A DNA stretch of 64,000 nucleotides from Dillenia suffruticosa (GCA_033439265.1 JAVTVX010000004.1:16815701-16879700), one strand, 5' to 3'; positions 34,067 through 46,595 are shown, numbered from the stretch's first letter. Notes: a model not told the origin generated them from the sequence alone. Numbers and translations are program-made.

Positions 34067-35698
34067 ATGAGTCAAAGAGCTAGATGTATAATGAATTATA
34101 CAAGCGATGGAGAGATCTACAGAATTGCTAAGCTATGGGAGAGAAAGGGTAAAGATCTAAATGGTGTTAGATGTATTAAGAGTGAAACTAATAGTATACT
34201 TTTAAAGGATGAGGATATAAGGAGACGCTGGTGTGATTATTTTGATGATCTTTTTAATGTTAAGAGTTCAACAGATATAAAAAATATCGAGATACCTGTA
34301 GACGAAATTAATAGAGATTTTAAAAGTAAAATTCACCCTCATGAAGTGAAAGAGGCTCTAAAGAGGATGAAAATTCATAAATCCGTAGGACAAGATGACA
34401 TTCCTATAGAAGTATGGAAATGTTTGGGTGAATTTGGTGTAAAAGTGTTAACGAATATTTTTAATAAAATTTGACAAACTAAGAGAATATTCCAAATATG
34501 GAGAAAGAGTGTAATTGTACCGTTATATAAGAATAAATGAGACATACATGATTGCTCCAACTATAGTGGAATTAAACTTATGAGTCATACCATGAAATTA
34601 TGGGAAAGAGTTATAGAACATAGATTGAGATTGAAAATAACTGTATCTCAAAATCAATTTGGATTTATGCTAGGAAGATCTACCACGGAAGCAATCCACT
34701 TGTTAAGACATTTGATGGAGACATATAGAACACAAAAGAGAAACCTACACATGATATTCATTGATTTAGAAAAAGCATATAATAAGATTCCTAGAGAATT
34801 ATTGTGGTGAGCGTTGATGAAAAAAAGGGTATCTTTGAGATACATTAATCTCATTAAAGATATATATGAGGGAGCTACAACTGGCGTTAGAACTTGCGAG
34901 GGTTTGAGCGATAGTTTTCCCATTAATATTGGACTCCATCAAGGTTCGGCATTAAGTCCTCTCCTTTTTTCAATAGTGATAGACGAAATTATAAAAACTA
35001 TCCAAGATGAAATACCATGGTGTATGCTTTTTACAGATGATATAGTGTTAGTTGATAAAACTAGAGAGAGTGTTAGTATTAAATTAGAATTATGAAGACT
35101 CACACTAGAATCTCGAGAGTTTAGATTGAGTAGATCGAAAAGCGAATATATGAGATGTAGGTTTAGCGATAGTTATAGGAATGATGAAGAAACGATTAGA
35201 TTGGATGGGCAAAATGTCTCAAAAAATAACCGATTTAGATATCTAGACTCTATTATTCAAAACGATGGCAATATAGATGGAGATGTGAACCATATGATTC
35301 AATCGGGTTGGATGAAATGGAGAAAGACATTTGGAGTTCTTTGTGATCGGACGATGCCATTACACCTGAAGGGAAAGTTCTATAGAACCACGGTTAGACC
35401 TACACTATTATATGGTACTGAGTGTTGGCCTGTTAAACAACAATACAAACAAAAAATGGTTGTAGCAGAAATGAGAATATTTTGGTGGATGTGTGGAAAA
35501 ATTAGAAAATATAAAATTAGAAATGAAAAAATTCGTAACAAGTTGGGAGTTAGTTCAATTGTGGATAAGATGCAAGAATGTCGTTTGAGGTGGTTCGGAT
35601 ATGTGCAAAGAAGATCTAAAAATGCACCAGTTAGGAGAATAGAGAATTTAATTATAGGAGATCTAGTAAAACGTAGAGATAGATCATTGAAAACTTGA
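34067..35698 (+). pseudogene. LINE reverse transcriptase and C-terminal domain
   Basis: About 1.63 kb stays in one frame, broken only by four TGA codons (about 34472, 34538, 34808 and 35093). Blocks in order: SVGQDDIPIEVWKCLG; IVPLYKNK and [59 protein letters not shown] with a catalytic Asp; LHQGSALSPLLFSIVID; and the catalytic box as FTDD (family FADD). The C-terminus has FRYLDSIIQNDG and LRWFGYVQRR, usual for plant RTE elements. Three of the four stops sit where a Trp is expected. Confidence 0.9.
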
Positions 35699-36239
35699 AT
35701 ATAAGTTATCCGTAAAGACATGGAAGTTAAGGGTTTAGGAGAGAAAATGGTTTTAGATAGGAATGGATGGCGTAATAGAATTCGCACAAATTAAATCAAT
35801 ATACTTATGATATTTATTTATTAACTTTTATTTATTTTTATTTTATTTTTCTCTTATTTTATTTTCTTTATTTTATTTTCCTTTTTATTTATTTTTATCT
35901 ATATATATTTTATTCTTATTTATCTCTTTTTTCTATTTTATATAAATTTGTTTTTCAAATGGCCGACCCCAAATTTTTGGAATAAGGCTCAGTTGTTGTT
36001 GTAGTGATGAGTTATGATAAGAATATCAAGAGATAATAAAATTATCTATATATAGTAGTTATGGTCTTCAGATCACATATAACTTTCATTCTTTTTGGCA
36101 TCCTATTATTTAGAGAGTATATATATATATATAGATGATGTCATCAAAGGGTTATTTTACAAACACATATAGCATATAGACCCAAAAACCTTGTGATTGA
36201 CTGATGGCTTGACAGCTAACCTCTCTAAGTGTTTTTTCT

Positions 36240-36720
36240 TTAATTGTGTTGGTTGGTAGTCTCTTTTGAAGAAACACAGTGGTACTCACATCTTGTGGCC
36301 AAATTTTTTGTGGAATTATTTTTCATGCATCATACATCTTACCATCTTAACCATAGTTGTGCTCTTCCTCTCACACTCTCCATTTTGTTTTGTTGTGTAA
36401 GGCACAACCAGTTTACCATCTTAAGCAATAACTTTTGTTTAGGGGCCAAAAATCTTACAGTAATTGCATTTATACTTTTTCTTGAACCAATAGTTTGTCT
36501 CTTGGTGGCTACTTCTGTGGCAAATTCCATAATATGGAAACTTTCTCTTCCTTTCTCCTTTTGCTTTCTCAGCTTGGTTTTGTTCTTACTATCATCATAT
36601 TTTGGGCCATTCTTTGAACTTGAAAGCTTTCCCTTTTGTTTGGCTACAAAAACTCCTTCCATCCGACCTTCACTTTTAAGTGAAATCCTCTGCCCATGTG
36701 TCTATGGTAACCCAATCAAC
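36240..36720 (-). pseudogene. copia F gag nucleocapsid
   Basis: One minus-strand frame at about 36450-36540 reads CGICHRSSHQETNYWFKKK then CNYCKIFG, two copia-type zinc knuckles with the last cysteine of the first changed to Tyr. Further right is Lys- and Ser-rich gag sequence (GKLSSSKNGPKYDD). The frames are scrambled by indels. Confidence 0.65.
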
Positions 36721-37155
36721 TCTGTGACGAACAATTTTTTCCCCCAAATTTTTGTAGTCTTCAATAGTAGTAACTTTGGAGTCAAACTTATCATGGAAGC
36801 TAATTAAAATCTTTTGATCAATTCTTTCATTTGCATTGCATCATGATGAAGTTTTATTTGATTCATTTCTTCCAACAATTTTGAGGTATAATCTTTCACA
36901 AAATCTCTATTTTTTATCCTTGATATCTCAAATTCCTTGCAACCGTGTCCTGCTCACACTTTTAGAAATTTGGAATTCTTAAAAGTGTCCCAGACTTATT
37001 TAGCTAGAGTGGCTGCAACTATTCTGAAAAATATTAACTCATTAAATGTGTTGAAACCCATTTGTTAGGATCTCATTTGAAAATCTCACATTTCAAAAGT
37101 GTTGTCCTCAAGAAACCGTTAAAGGGTCTTTCTCATTTGTCCTCAAGACTAGGAT

Positions 37156-37165
37156 TCTGGTACCA
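37156..37165 (-). other. primer-binding site of copia F
   Basis: tctggtacca is the tRNA-Met site in reverse complement with one change. It lies 11 bases from the LTR start at 37177. Confidence 0.6.
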
Positions 37166-37176
37166 CCATTGGCAAA

Positions 37177-37460
37177 TGTTAAATATACTAAAACAGTAAA
37201 AATAGAAAATCTAATAAATCTAAAAATTTGAATAAAAAGAATTTGGTCTAAAAAAATTTATGAGAAGAAAACATTCTATATTTTATTCTGAAGTCCAGAT
37301 CTAAAAAATACAGTTTTGACCGCTTTTGACAATTCTTTATGTAAAAAAACATTTTTCTAAAATGTTTCAAAAATAAAACTGTTAACTATGAATAATTAAC
37401 TAAGTTTACAAAATATAAAAAAAAATACGAATGATATATTAAAAATCTCATATTTCAATA
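37177..37460 (-). repeat. 5' LTR of copia F
   Basis: Starts tgttaaatatac and ends tttcaata (caaca in the left copy). It shares the ttctatattttattctgaagtcc core with 24193-24405 and is about 70 bases longer. Confidence 0.7.
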
Positions 37461-38237
37461 GTTTCAATTGCATTTGCATGCGTGCATTAATGGTGTCAAG
37501 AGAGATTATTTGTTAGGATCTCATCAGTGGATTTTATTAAGTGATGATGGTTGGGCATGCACAAGTGAGGTTGACTAACGAGTGACAAAAAGATTGCTCA
37601 TCTGAGTGGTGGATTATATCTTGGTTTCATTTAACACGTTGGAATTTTGTTTTTGTTTTTTGGTTTTTTCTTTTTTGTGGGGGGCCGGTCTGGTAATTAC
37701 AATTCAAGAGAACCATTTTCATGCAATGTGGCCTACACTTGAGGACCCTTCTCATGTGTTCTCTTTGAAGTCCTCTTTGCTATAGTCTTAACTTGGTTAA
37801 GTTACTTATCTTTCTTGTCATGAAAAAGAACATCATTTTCCCTTCATTTTTTATTGGTATTCTACAATCTCAATCATGTTTAAAGCATCTCATTAAACAC
37901 GTGGGGTCTAGAGTGCAGAATATCTAGACAGCATTACCTTCCTTTTTTTGACAAGAGGCATAGGTTTTCCCACCACACAAATTCCTTATTGTAATAGCAA
38001 AACCATGAGTCATGCTGTCTAATCTTGAGCCACACTTTCTCATCTGGCATGCAAACTTGGTTTGCTTGGTTTCAAAATTTAGACATGGAGCTGATCTGAG
38101 TCTGCCTGTTGAACAGAAGCAAAACACAACCCAAACAGCATTAGGAATTAGGATGGGGATCGATCACTACGAAAACTTTTACTTTTGGTTAAAGTTGACA
38201 ATTAAAACCTCACATGTGTGTTAAGTAGTAAGTAGTG
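37461..38237. other. unassigned host spacer
   Basis: Sequence between copia F and copia a. The minus-strand frame at 37924-38127 (67 residues, Cys-rich) is not recognisable. No terminal repeats are visible. tagtg, just before 38238, is the left candidate target duplication of copia a. Confidence 0.4.
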
Positions 38238-38752
38238 TGTTAGATTTACTCTACGTGTATATGCAAGTGGAAGCATGAAAATGAAATTATGAGAATTTTT
38301 TGAGTTGTATTTCAATGTGTAGGTCTCCAAATATTAATTGAATTGCGAAATCTCTCAAACAGATAGCATGGTTGGGATGATGATCATGTAATATGATCCA
38401 TTACCACTGTGTCACGATATCTCAATCCACAATCTGGTGAATTCAATGATGAGAGAAAATTTGCTTCTTGAAATTTTCTCGATCCCTTGGTATTCTTCTC
38501 ACTTTAGAGAATGTGTTTTTCTCTCTCTCTCTATTTTGTCACATGAATGATGTTCACTATGTTAAGCAATTCTCAATTGTTTAGTTCTCTAAAAAACCTC
38601 ACGTTTTAAAGAAGTTAACTCACGTTAAAGTGAGAGAGAAATTGTTTAGGGAGAGTTTAGGATAATTACCTATTTTCTCAATTCAAATTTAAGTAAAATT
38701 TAAATTGTTTTAACTTGTGGTAAAAAGCCCTCATGGGCATATTTTACCAACA
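38238..38752 (-). repeat. 3' LTR of copia a
   Basis: 515 bases, tgttagatttactctacg to ttttaccaaca. It is the reference complete LTR for this copia family in the window. Confidence 0.88.
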
Positions 38753-39880
38753 TTTCTCACTTGTAATGAAAGCACTCTACGTCTGTCATAAGATCACAAC
38801 TCATGCGATTTTCTATATCACCTTTCTGGATTTTCATACATGAGTAGGTATCGTATGACTGGCGAGTACACCTGTAAACAAAAACTTTTTGATGCACCTA
38901 TTAAGATGATTGATGAGTAATCGTTAGTATTAAAAGAATTCGGTATACCCCAAACTCAACATATTACATCCATCGAATCACTTTTCTCATTCAAAATGAT
39001 CCCCAATCATTGTTTGACTGTATATTTGCTATTATGTTTCAATCCCAATATAGATAAACATCATAGGTCAATTGGTGAATACAACATAACAATGTAATAT
39101 CGATTGGCCTTCCTTTTCCCTACTATAATTTATCCATCTCAATTCAGTTGCTTTCTTAGACCTGCCCTGCAGACCTCATTATCTTCCAGACTATTGGTAA
39201 ATGGATTAAAATAGCATACACTAAATCAAGACTTCAAGAAATAGCCAAAAGTAATAAGGAAACTGATGAACCATCCAATGGGACTCGGGTCTCATACAGT
39301 GAGCATGGAGATGAAGATCACATCATCATCTTAAAAAATAGCTCCAACTATCCCATTGTCGGTTTATTACACATGGTATGAATCACATGTCATATTGTTA
39401 TTCCTCCATCTCTCAAAAAGAATTATTTTAGATTTCTCTAACACTGTTTAAGTATGAGACTTAGTCCACAATAAGACTTTACCCAAGATCTTAGAGAGAC
39501 TACCTCAGAAATAATATCACTAAACGCAGGTGATATTTGAGATATCAAATCTAACTATTTACAGGAGATATAGTGTGGGTATGTCTATATCGGTCATATT
39601 GTATATAATCTCATTCTAAATATATATTGGGGCGACTTATGTTCTAATAGGATCACTCTTAAAATCTCTTATGTCTAGAAACCAACTCATCCCCTCTTAC
39701 TTAGAGTTAGAGATGATCATTTATGTGAGAGAGTCGATATTGTCTACCTGATATATCTTTTATCATAACATCACAAAATAAATAACAACAAATAAGTGCA
39801 ATAAATAAATAACTAAATAATGCACGTATGTCATATATAACAATATGCATCAAAACATCAACATAGTACATATGAGAAAT
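38753..39880 (-). other. 1.1-kb conserved non-coding tail of copia a
   Basis: This segment lies between the RNase H end and the 3' LTR. It aligns with 3080-4200 (copia c) and 56635-57655 (copia b), including gcaggtgatat.tgagat and gtgggtatgtc.at. Most copia pol genes end close to the 3' LTR. All three copies carry it, so it belongs to the family and is not a local insertion. A short hydrophobic frame at 39707-39892 has counterparts in the other copies. Confidence 0.75.
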
Positions 39881-41350
39881 GTTAAAGTACATGTAAGCCC
39901 AATGATTCCTTATGTCTTACAAAGGAATCTTTTGAAATGGTTTTGATGTAGGGATTAACCACCATACCGTGTATGGAAATATATTTGGTCGTTACTTTAC
40001 TCTTCTCGATGATATTTCTCACAAAGTGGTATATGATATCAATGTGTTTGGTTTTATTGTGATACATAGAGCTTTTGGTGTAGGTAGTAGTAGTCTAATT
40101 ATCATAGTAAATTATTACTGATCTCCCATAATTTGCCACAATCACTAAGTCTTCCAAAAAATTTTAGAACCAAACACTCTCTTGAACTACCGCTAAGTAT
40201 GCGACAAACTCAGTCTTCATTGTAAATAGAGATACATTGATTTGTTTCTTACTGCTTCATGAAATGGTACCGTTATTGAGTAAGATAACAAAACCTGATG
40301 TCGATTTTGTCCATTAAGATCACCACCTCAATTGGCATTTGACTACCCAACAAAAAGCAAATCATCTCCTTTGTAACATAAGGAAAAGTTCGTAGTTCTC
40401 TTGAGATATTTTAGAATCCTTTTCACTACTCTCTAGCGATCCCTTTCAGAATTCGATTGATATCTACTCACCGGATTGACTACAAAACAAATGTCTAGGC
40501 ATGTGCACAATATTGTGTACATCAGACTGTCTATTATATTGGTATAAGGGATTCTACTTATCTTTCTTATTTTTTCCTGAGTTTTAGGAGACATGTCAAG
40601 ACTCAGGCGGTTAACTTTAATGATAAGAGTATCTACGGGGTTGCAATTGCTTATCCCGAAATGTACAAGAATCTTCATAATGTAGAACTTTTGTGAAAGA
40701 GCTAAAGCCCGTTTTGAGCAATTACTCTGGATCCTAACTCCAAGAATGAACTGAGCTTAATCGATATTTTTTATATCAAAACTCGATGATAACCATATTT
40801 TGATGGTCATTAGATACTCTTTGTTGATTCTAGCCAACAAAATGTCATCTACATATAAGGACATGATCACAAAGGAGTCAGAAGAACATATCAGATAGAT
40901 GCAATGATTGTCCTCGTTTATCACAAAATTGTAAGATATCACATTCTCATGAAATTTTAGGTATACTGTTTGGATGATTGCTTAAATTCATATATCGACT
41001 TCCAAAGTTGATAGATCTTATCTTCTTGACCTACATGAACAAAGCCAGAATGCTGCTCCATATAAATTTTCTCTTCCAAATTTCCATTTAGGAAGACAAT
41101 CTAACGTCTATCTGGTGTAACTCCAATTCTATTTCCATGAAAATCGTTTAAAGTAAATGGATTGAGTTTAATTTGATTATCGGGGAGAAAGTCTCCTTAT
41201 AGTTTACGACCTCAGTCTAAGTGTAATCTTTGGCTATCAGATGAGTTTTATACCTCTCTATTGATTCATTAACCTTTCTCTTGATCTTGAGAATCTACTT
41301 GTTTCCAATGGCCTTCTACCCTCATGTAAATCAACTAGGTCTCAAATCCC
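39880..41350 (-). pseudogene. copia a reverse transcriptase and RNase H
   Basis: 40757-40942 carries the intact catalytic box LYVDDILLA (40844-40855 encodes YVDD). 40433-40678 is the NPVDTLIIK and SRYQSNSERD thumb/connection. 39882-40067 is the RNase H end (KTKHIDIIYHFVRN, then FVRHKESLGL). The RT N-terminal half (40980-41350) is readable but shifted in frame several times. It is the only one of the three same-family copies that retains YVDD. Confidence 0.83.
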
Positions 41351-41689
41351 ATTGATTCTTATTGATTCCATCTCTTTATCCATGGCCTTTTACCAATAGT
41401 CCTTCACAGAACCCTTGAGAGCCTCTTGGACCATTTTGGGCTCCTCACACCCTTAGGAGTAACAATAAGGGTCTCACACTCGATTAGAAAATGATATTTA
41501 GGTACGTGTCCTCGGCTATTCTTTTGAGGAGAGTGGAAACCCCTTTACCTCTAGTGGATCAGTCCCATTAGGATTAAGATCCATAACAGGTCCTTGGATC
41601 CCACCGCTGGATCAGTTTAGCCACCACGCTCATCCATCTCATAGAAGGTAAAGTCTATATCGATTTGCCTAGTGGACATCTCCATGGAG

Positions 41690-42340
41690 TGTTCTGAATA
41701 TCTTATAAAGATGCACTTCTTTCCTCATGGGTTTAATTTGCCGTGTAGATGCGACGAATTATGAACATACAAAGCACAATCTTATGGCCTTAAGTAGCCA
41801 AGGTCAGGTTTCCTCCTTATCTAAATCTCATATAGAGTACTAACTATGAACTTTGATGAAATATAGTTGAGGACGTGGACTGCAATCAATAATGCATATT
41901 CCCAATGGGAGATGGGCAAATTGGGCTGTGCTATCATAGATCTCATCATCTCCAACAAAGTTCTATTCCTATTCTCGGCTACTCCATTTAGCTGAGAATA
42001 GCAAAAATAGTTGGTCATCTCATAATATCTTTTTCAAAACAGAGTTATTTGAATTGTTTAGACAAAGACTCATGCCCCCGATTGGTTATGAGAGTTTTCA
42101 CTCTCGAGTCTAACTGATTTTCAATCACGTTAATAAATCTCTTGAAGTATTCCAATGCTTCAGGTTTGTACGAGATCGGACAGACATAACCAAAATGTGT
42201 GTAATTGTTTATGAACGTAATAAAGCATACAGCTCCATTTTGGGTTTTCACGTTCATAGGGTTACAGATATCAGAGTGGACTTACTGTAATTGAGTCCCA
42301 GCTATCATTGCCTTGTTAAATGGCTTTCTTATAGCTTTGT
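41690..42340 (-). pseudogene. copia a integrase
   Basis: 42045-42257 holds the core block FITFINNYTHFGYVC and EFKR-like helix with KTLITNRGHE, in place of the family's RSDRGGE. 41821-42018 holds LNGVAENRNRTLLEMMRSM with the catalytic Glu and the Asn/Arg-rich helix. The frame is broken between and after these. Confidence 0.82.
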
Positions 42341-43149
42341 TACTTAAGCAAAACTCACATATGGACAACTTGACCCTGATTAGCAGACCCAATAGACCAC
42401 TTACTGCTAATCAGTTTATCCTCTTTTACCCAATGTGTCTAAGTCTACTATGCTATACATTCACATCATTATCAGCAGAATCAAATGTAAAGATAATAGA
42501 AGAATAACAAGAATAACCATTAATTGAAATAGCATCCGGTGCATATAGTTTATCATGGATAAAATCAGAACAAATCAAAGAATTGTTGTAATAAATAAAA
42601 ATGGATGAGTTTCCAAAAGACAAAGTGTATCCCAGATGATCTAAATAAAGTACTGAAATTAGGTTTTATTGAATATCTAGAGCATAAAAGGTGTCATGCA
42701 AATACAGAGTCTGGCCCTGCGCAACTCCAACTTATAAGTGCCAATCTCTCAAACGATAACAAATACTCTATTCCCCACATAAATCCTCCTAGCCTAAGGA
42801 TTCAGTTGGCAGAACTCTACATATGCTCCTATCTTGAGCTTTATAGTCTATGGCTCCTGAGTTTACAATCCACAAATGAGAGGAATAAGTGAGCTTTACA
42901 ATAAACCAGACAAAACTCAAACCATGTTAAGAAGAAGGACATACCTTCCACTTGGCCTTATCCAGCTCCTTCTTCCTATGCTTTGGTACCTTGTTATCGG
43001 ATTTCTCGAATGGCTTCTTTTTACTTAGGCTCGAGTCTTCTCTCATACTTTTTCCATTTGCATTTAGTACCATAGGAGTCCTTATTCAACTTTACTGCAT
43101 AAACATGACCCAAATACGGTCTACTTGCCTCTAAGCACTCCACCTTGAG

Positions 43150-43925
43150 CTTATACTACCTATTCACATTAGCAAAAGTATGATCACTCTTGTCGTGTGT
43201 AAGATAGGTCTTCATGGTCTCCCATGAATTAGGTAAAGATTGGATCACACCTAGTACATGAAACTCATCCAAAATGGGCTTGCCTGCATTTTTTAGCACG
43301 ACAATCAAGCTCGACATTTGCATTAAATGTTGTTTCATCATATGATTAGCCCTTTTCTTATAAGCGAAAATCTTATAGGTTAGTATCTTCACCTTAAGAG
43401 CTGAAAAAGTACTATAATACTCTTTTAGGGCGAGCTAAATCGACATAAACGTAATATACTGCTCATAGACTCAGATCACCCTAGCCTGACTATCTTTCTT
43501 CTTCTATGCATGATAAACCTCCTTATCTCCTCTTGCATGTGGTGTGGTACCTTCCCCGAGGTCCATCATTTCGAGTCTTAGAATCTTAGAAAGATCCTAT
43601 TTCTCGAGGACAAGCTAAATCATCTGGTGCCAAATGTCGTAATTATTATAATTCAGCTTATTCCCCTTGCAAAGATATAGTATAATAGTTCTCGAAGTAG
43701 CTATAGTCTCTATTCACAAAAAGAGAGACATGAGTGATTTATTGATGCTTATGCTTATATTTTGCGTGCCATCGATTCAACAAACACGAAATAGCTCAAA
43801 TGTGAACCTCAAAATGAATGAATGGATCAATGGACCCATTCACCACAACCCGAAGTCATATCTCACCACCCGTAGTTGGATTCGGTATAAAAAAACCCAC
43901 AAGAAGTTACAATTAATTGTGTTGC
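43150..43925 (-). pseudogene. copia a gag, interrupted by gypsy E
   Basis: 43156-43392 encodes the UBN2-type gag block (MMKQHLMQMSSLIVVLKNAG, then LPNSWETMKTYLTHD). Upstream gag sequence continues in broken frames to 43925, where gypsy E starts. The zinc knuckle region at 42950-43100 is Lys-rich but shifted in frame. Confidence 0.78.
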
Positions 43926-46595
43926 TATAACATCGAAAATTTGGTGTTTGACTTTTCAATTTGTTCTTCTATGTAATTTCAAAAAGATTTGGGCTTGTAT
44001 TGGTTTAGATGTATTGGAAGTAGCATTATAAATTTTCTTTGGATTTTTATGTCCTCTTTAGAAATGGAGGGAGTGTAAGAAAGTGATGGAAGTATGCATT
44101 AACACCAATAAATTTGATTTTTCTGAGACTTAGACCTGTCAAGTTGATTTGTGTTATTGTTAGGTTGACTTGTGTTTATGAAATGTGTGGGACGAGTCAA
44201 CTTGTATTATTGCTAGATTACCTTGTGTTTACAAATTGTGTAGGACAAGTCAACTTGTGTAGTATCTAGGTTGACTTAAGGTCTTTATGCAAATGCTCAA
44301 GTTAACTTGTGCAATTGGTAAGTCAACTTGGTTAACTCACAAACTAGGTTTTTGAGACTTGGTTTTGATAAGTTAACTTGTGGAAATCGGTAAATTGACT
44401 TGGTTAGCTCATAGACTAAACTTCTGAGACTTGAATTTGGCAAGTTGACTTGGTTATCTCACAGATTAGATTTCCAAGCTTTGGTTTTGGTTGGTCGACT
44501 TGTTCTAAGGCTGAGTCGACTTACTTATGTTATTGTGAAGCCAAGTCGACTTGCTTAATTTCAATATTGGATTTTTAAGATTTGTTTTTTCAGGTCGACT
44601 TGTTTAGTGTCCAAATCTACTTGAGACTTAGGTTTTTGCATTCTAGGTCGACTTGTTGCAATGCAGGTCAACTTGTCTGGGTGAATTTTAATGCTTTAAG
44701 AGTGCGAAATGACAAAAAGAGGACAACTAACCTAATTAAGACTTTTAAGTCATGGAAGACAAGATAGTAAATGATTCTCTTGCTATAATAGGCTTGAGCA
44801 AAGCCCCAAATTCATTTCTCTCCCATCTCTTAACTCCCTTCGTTTTCTCCTTCTCGCCAAGCTCGTCTCTCTCTCCCTTTCTCTTTCTCTTTCAAAATTG
44901 ATCAACACTCTCCAAAACCTATAGATTTGAGCTTCCAAACTCTCAAATAAGCACCTAAAGGGTTCAATCTAGAGAGAGAACTATGTTTTCTAGATAGAGG
45001 AAACCTAGAGTTTTGATGATATTTCAACTTGGGGACAAAATTGATGACACAAATAGAGGTAGTACTTCTCCCACATCTTAAATTTGAGTTAACATTACTT
45101 ATTTTAAGAATTAGGTTGAGATTTGTCAAATGTGCAATTGAGAATTTAGACCTAGGGTTTATAAATGTTGAGATTTGGGAAAATTGTGAATGGTAATAGA
45201 GTATATATATATATGGTATCAGTATGTGATTAATGGAATTAAAACATAGACTTATGGATTTTAGAAATTAGGGTTGTGTTATGTTGGGGAAAACCGATTA
45301 ACCCTAGTCCCACAAGTGATTGAATATTTAATTGGCATTTGTTGCCTTAGCGTTAAGGCATTTGAGACTTAAGTTGGACTTCATTTTGAATTGAAATTGG
45401 GAGTGTTTACCCTACCAAAAGATGAGTAAATGTTTGATTATGATTTTAAATGAGAAAATATTTTGCTTGATTTTTATCAATGCTTTTTAAAACTGGTTTT
45501 CAAATTGATTTATGATTGTTGAGTGTCCCGAAAGGGAGTTTGGAATGAAATATGCATCATTGTGTTGAATTAAAAAATAATGTGCCATAACTATTGATCT
45601 ATGTGACATGTTAGCATTGAACTAGATGTGTTTGATCAATATTGGTACATTTTGATACATGTTATGATATTTGCGAAATGATGCTATTTACATGACCTAA
45701 TGGTTATAGTCATTTTCTTCCACAGTATGGGCCCGACAGGGCAATGTGGTTATGGGTTTATAAAACTAAAGAGGTGGTTGTGCTTGAGAAGTGCCTCCAA
45801 AGTCATCCCTTCGGATTACCCTGGTGGCACAGAAGGCGCGAGTCAATTCGAAGGTTAGGGTATTTATGAGTTGGAAAAACATAAAAACTCTTGATGGTTC
45901 CGCCCTTGGTTGCGGTAGACCATTGTCAAGAACTATGATTTTAGTAGCCCCATGATTTTAGAAAACATATGGATATGACTGGATGTATATGACTTGTTAA
46001 TTATGATTTATTGAATCTTGTTTGGAAACTTGATGTTTGATGATGAACTTTTGATTTTTATAGACATGACGATATGATTTTGTGATAATGATTTGACATG
46101 TCCATAATCATCCATAATTTACTATCATAACAAGTAATGCACTTACTGGGTATTGTATATATTCATCCTTCCTTCCTTCACTTTTATAGAGAAAACCTAG
46201 CTGAGACATGTGATTGTCTAGTGTTAGATTTTAGGAAGACCATTTTCATGGGCTTCTTTTTGGTATAGAATCTGTTTTGATTTTTAAGGTATCGATAGAT
46301 AGACCCCAGGAGGGCATTTTTTGTATAAACTTACTTGAAAACCTATAAAACTTGTATTTTGATTTGATTGGAATTTGTATTATTCTATATTGAGAACTTT
46401 TGTTCTTCCTTTATGAAGTTTACTTGGGAATTGCTTTCTATGAGTTAAATGAGATTTGAGCAGCTGGCCTAACCTATGGTTTGTTGAGAATTTCGAATGC
46501 CTTACAGTACCTTGAAGTACGGAGTAGAGCTCACATGTGTTTCAGGGTAGCACAGTGGTTGTCGTGTGCTAGGATCTGCAAGTCGAGGCAAGATA
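43926..46595 (+). repeat. 5' LTR of gypsy E
   Basis: Starts tataacatcg (TG changed to TA) and ends gata. A palindrome array lies at 44140-44690. A degraded primer-binding site (tatcatag, then ggctct) follows at 46594-46612. Confidence 0.88.
44140..44690. repeat. palindrome array 2, AAGTCGACTTG and variants
   Basis: About 17 copies in 550 bases. Intact CpG forms cluster at 44490-44670, and TTGAC/GTCAA forms are common at 44145-44460. It lies 210-760 bases from the LTR start. Confidence 0.9.

Larger units (their letters stand above)
32790..36003 (+). mobile_element. RTE-type LINE (non-LTR retrotransposon)
   Basis: A single decayed ORF reads endonuclease then RT, and the element ends in agttgttgttgta (35990-36003), the short TTG repeat tail typical of plant RTE LINEs. 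The 5' part (ccacggccggtcccaggctcggg, then ggtaggtcgacaggcagc) has the look of this clade's leader. The exact 5' end and target duplication are not resolved. Confidence 0.85.
24193..37460 (-). mobile_element. copia F, a composite between two LTRs with nested insertions
   Basis: The left LTR (24193-24405) and right LTR (37177-37460) share a run of landmarks: gagaaaacattct.tattttatt, ga.gtccagat.taaaaaatacagttt, and tctcatatttcaa at the inner end of the left copy. RNase H and RT lie next to the left LTR, while gag and a primer-binding site lie next to the right LTR, which is the correct order for a minus-strand copia. Between 26466 and about 36200 other elements are present, and integrase and the first half of RT are missing. 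No matching target duplication was found, so recombination between two related copies is an alternative. Confidence 0.65.

Noticed and set aside
37924-38127. Cys-rich 67-residue minus-strand frame
   Set aside because: It looked faintly protein-like, but no family could be named and no exon partners are visible.
39707-39892. Hydrophobic frame after copia a pol as an envelope-like gene
   Set aside because: Only about 60 residues, with no signal or cleavage motif. Counterparts in the other copies are shifted by indels, so it is mentioned only within the conserved-tail finding.
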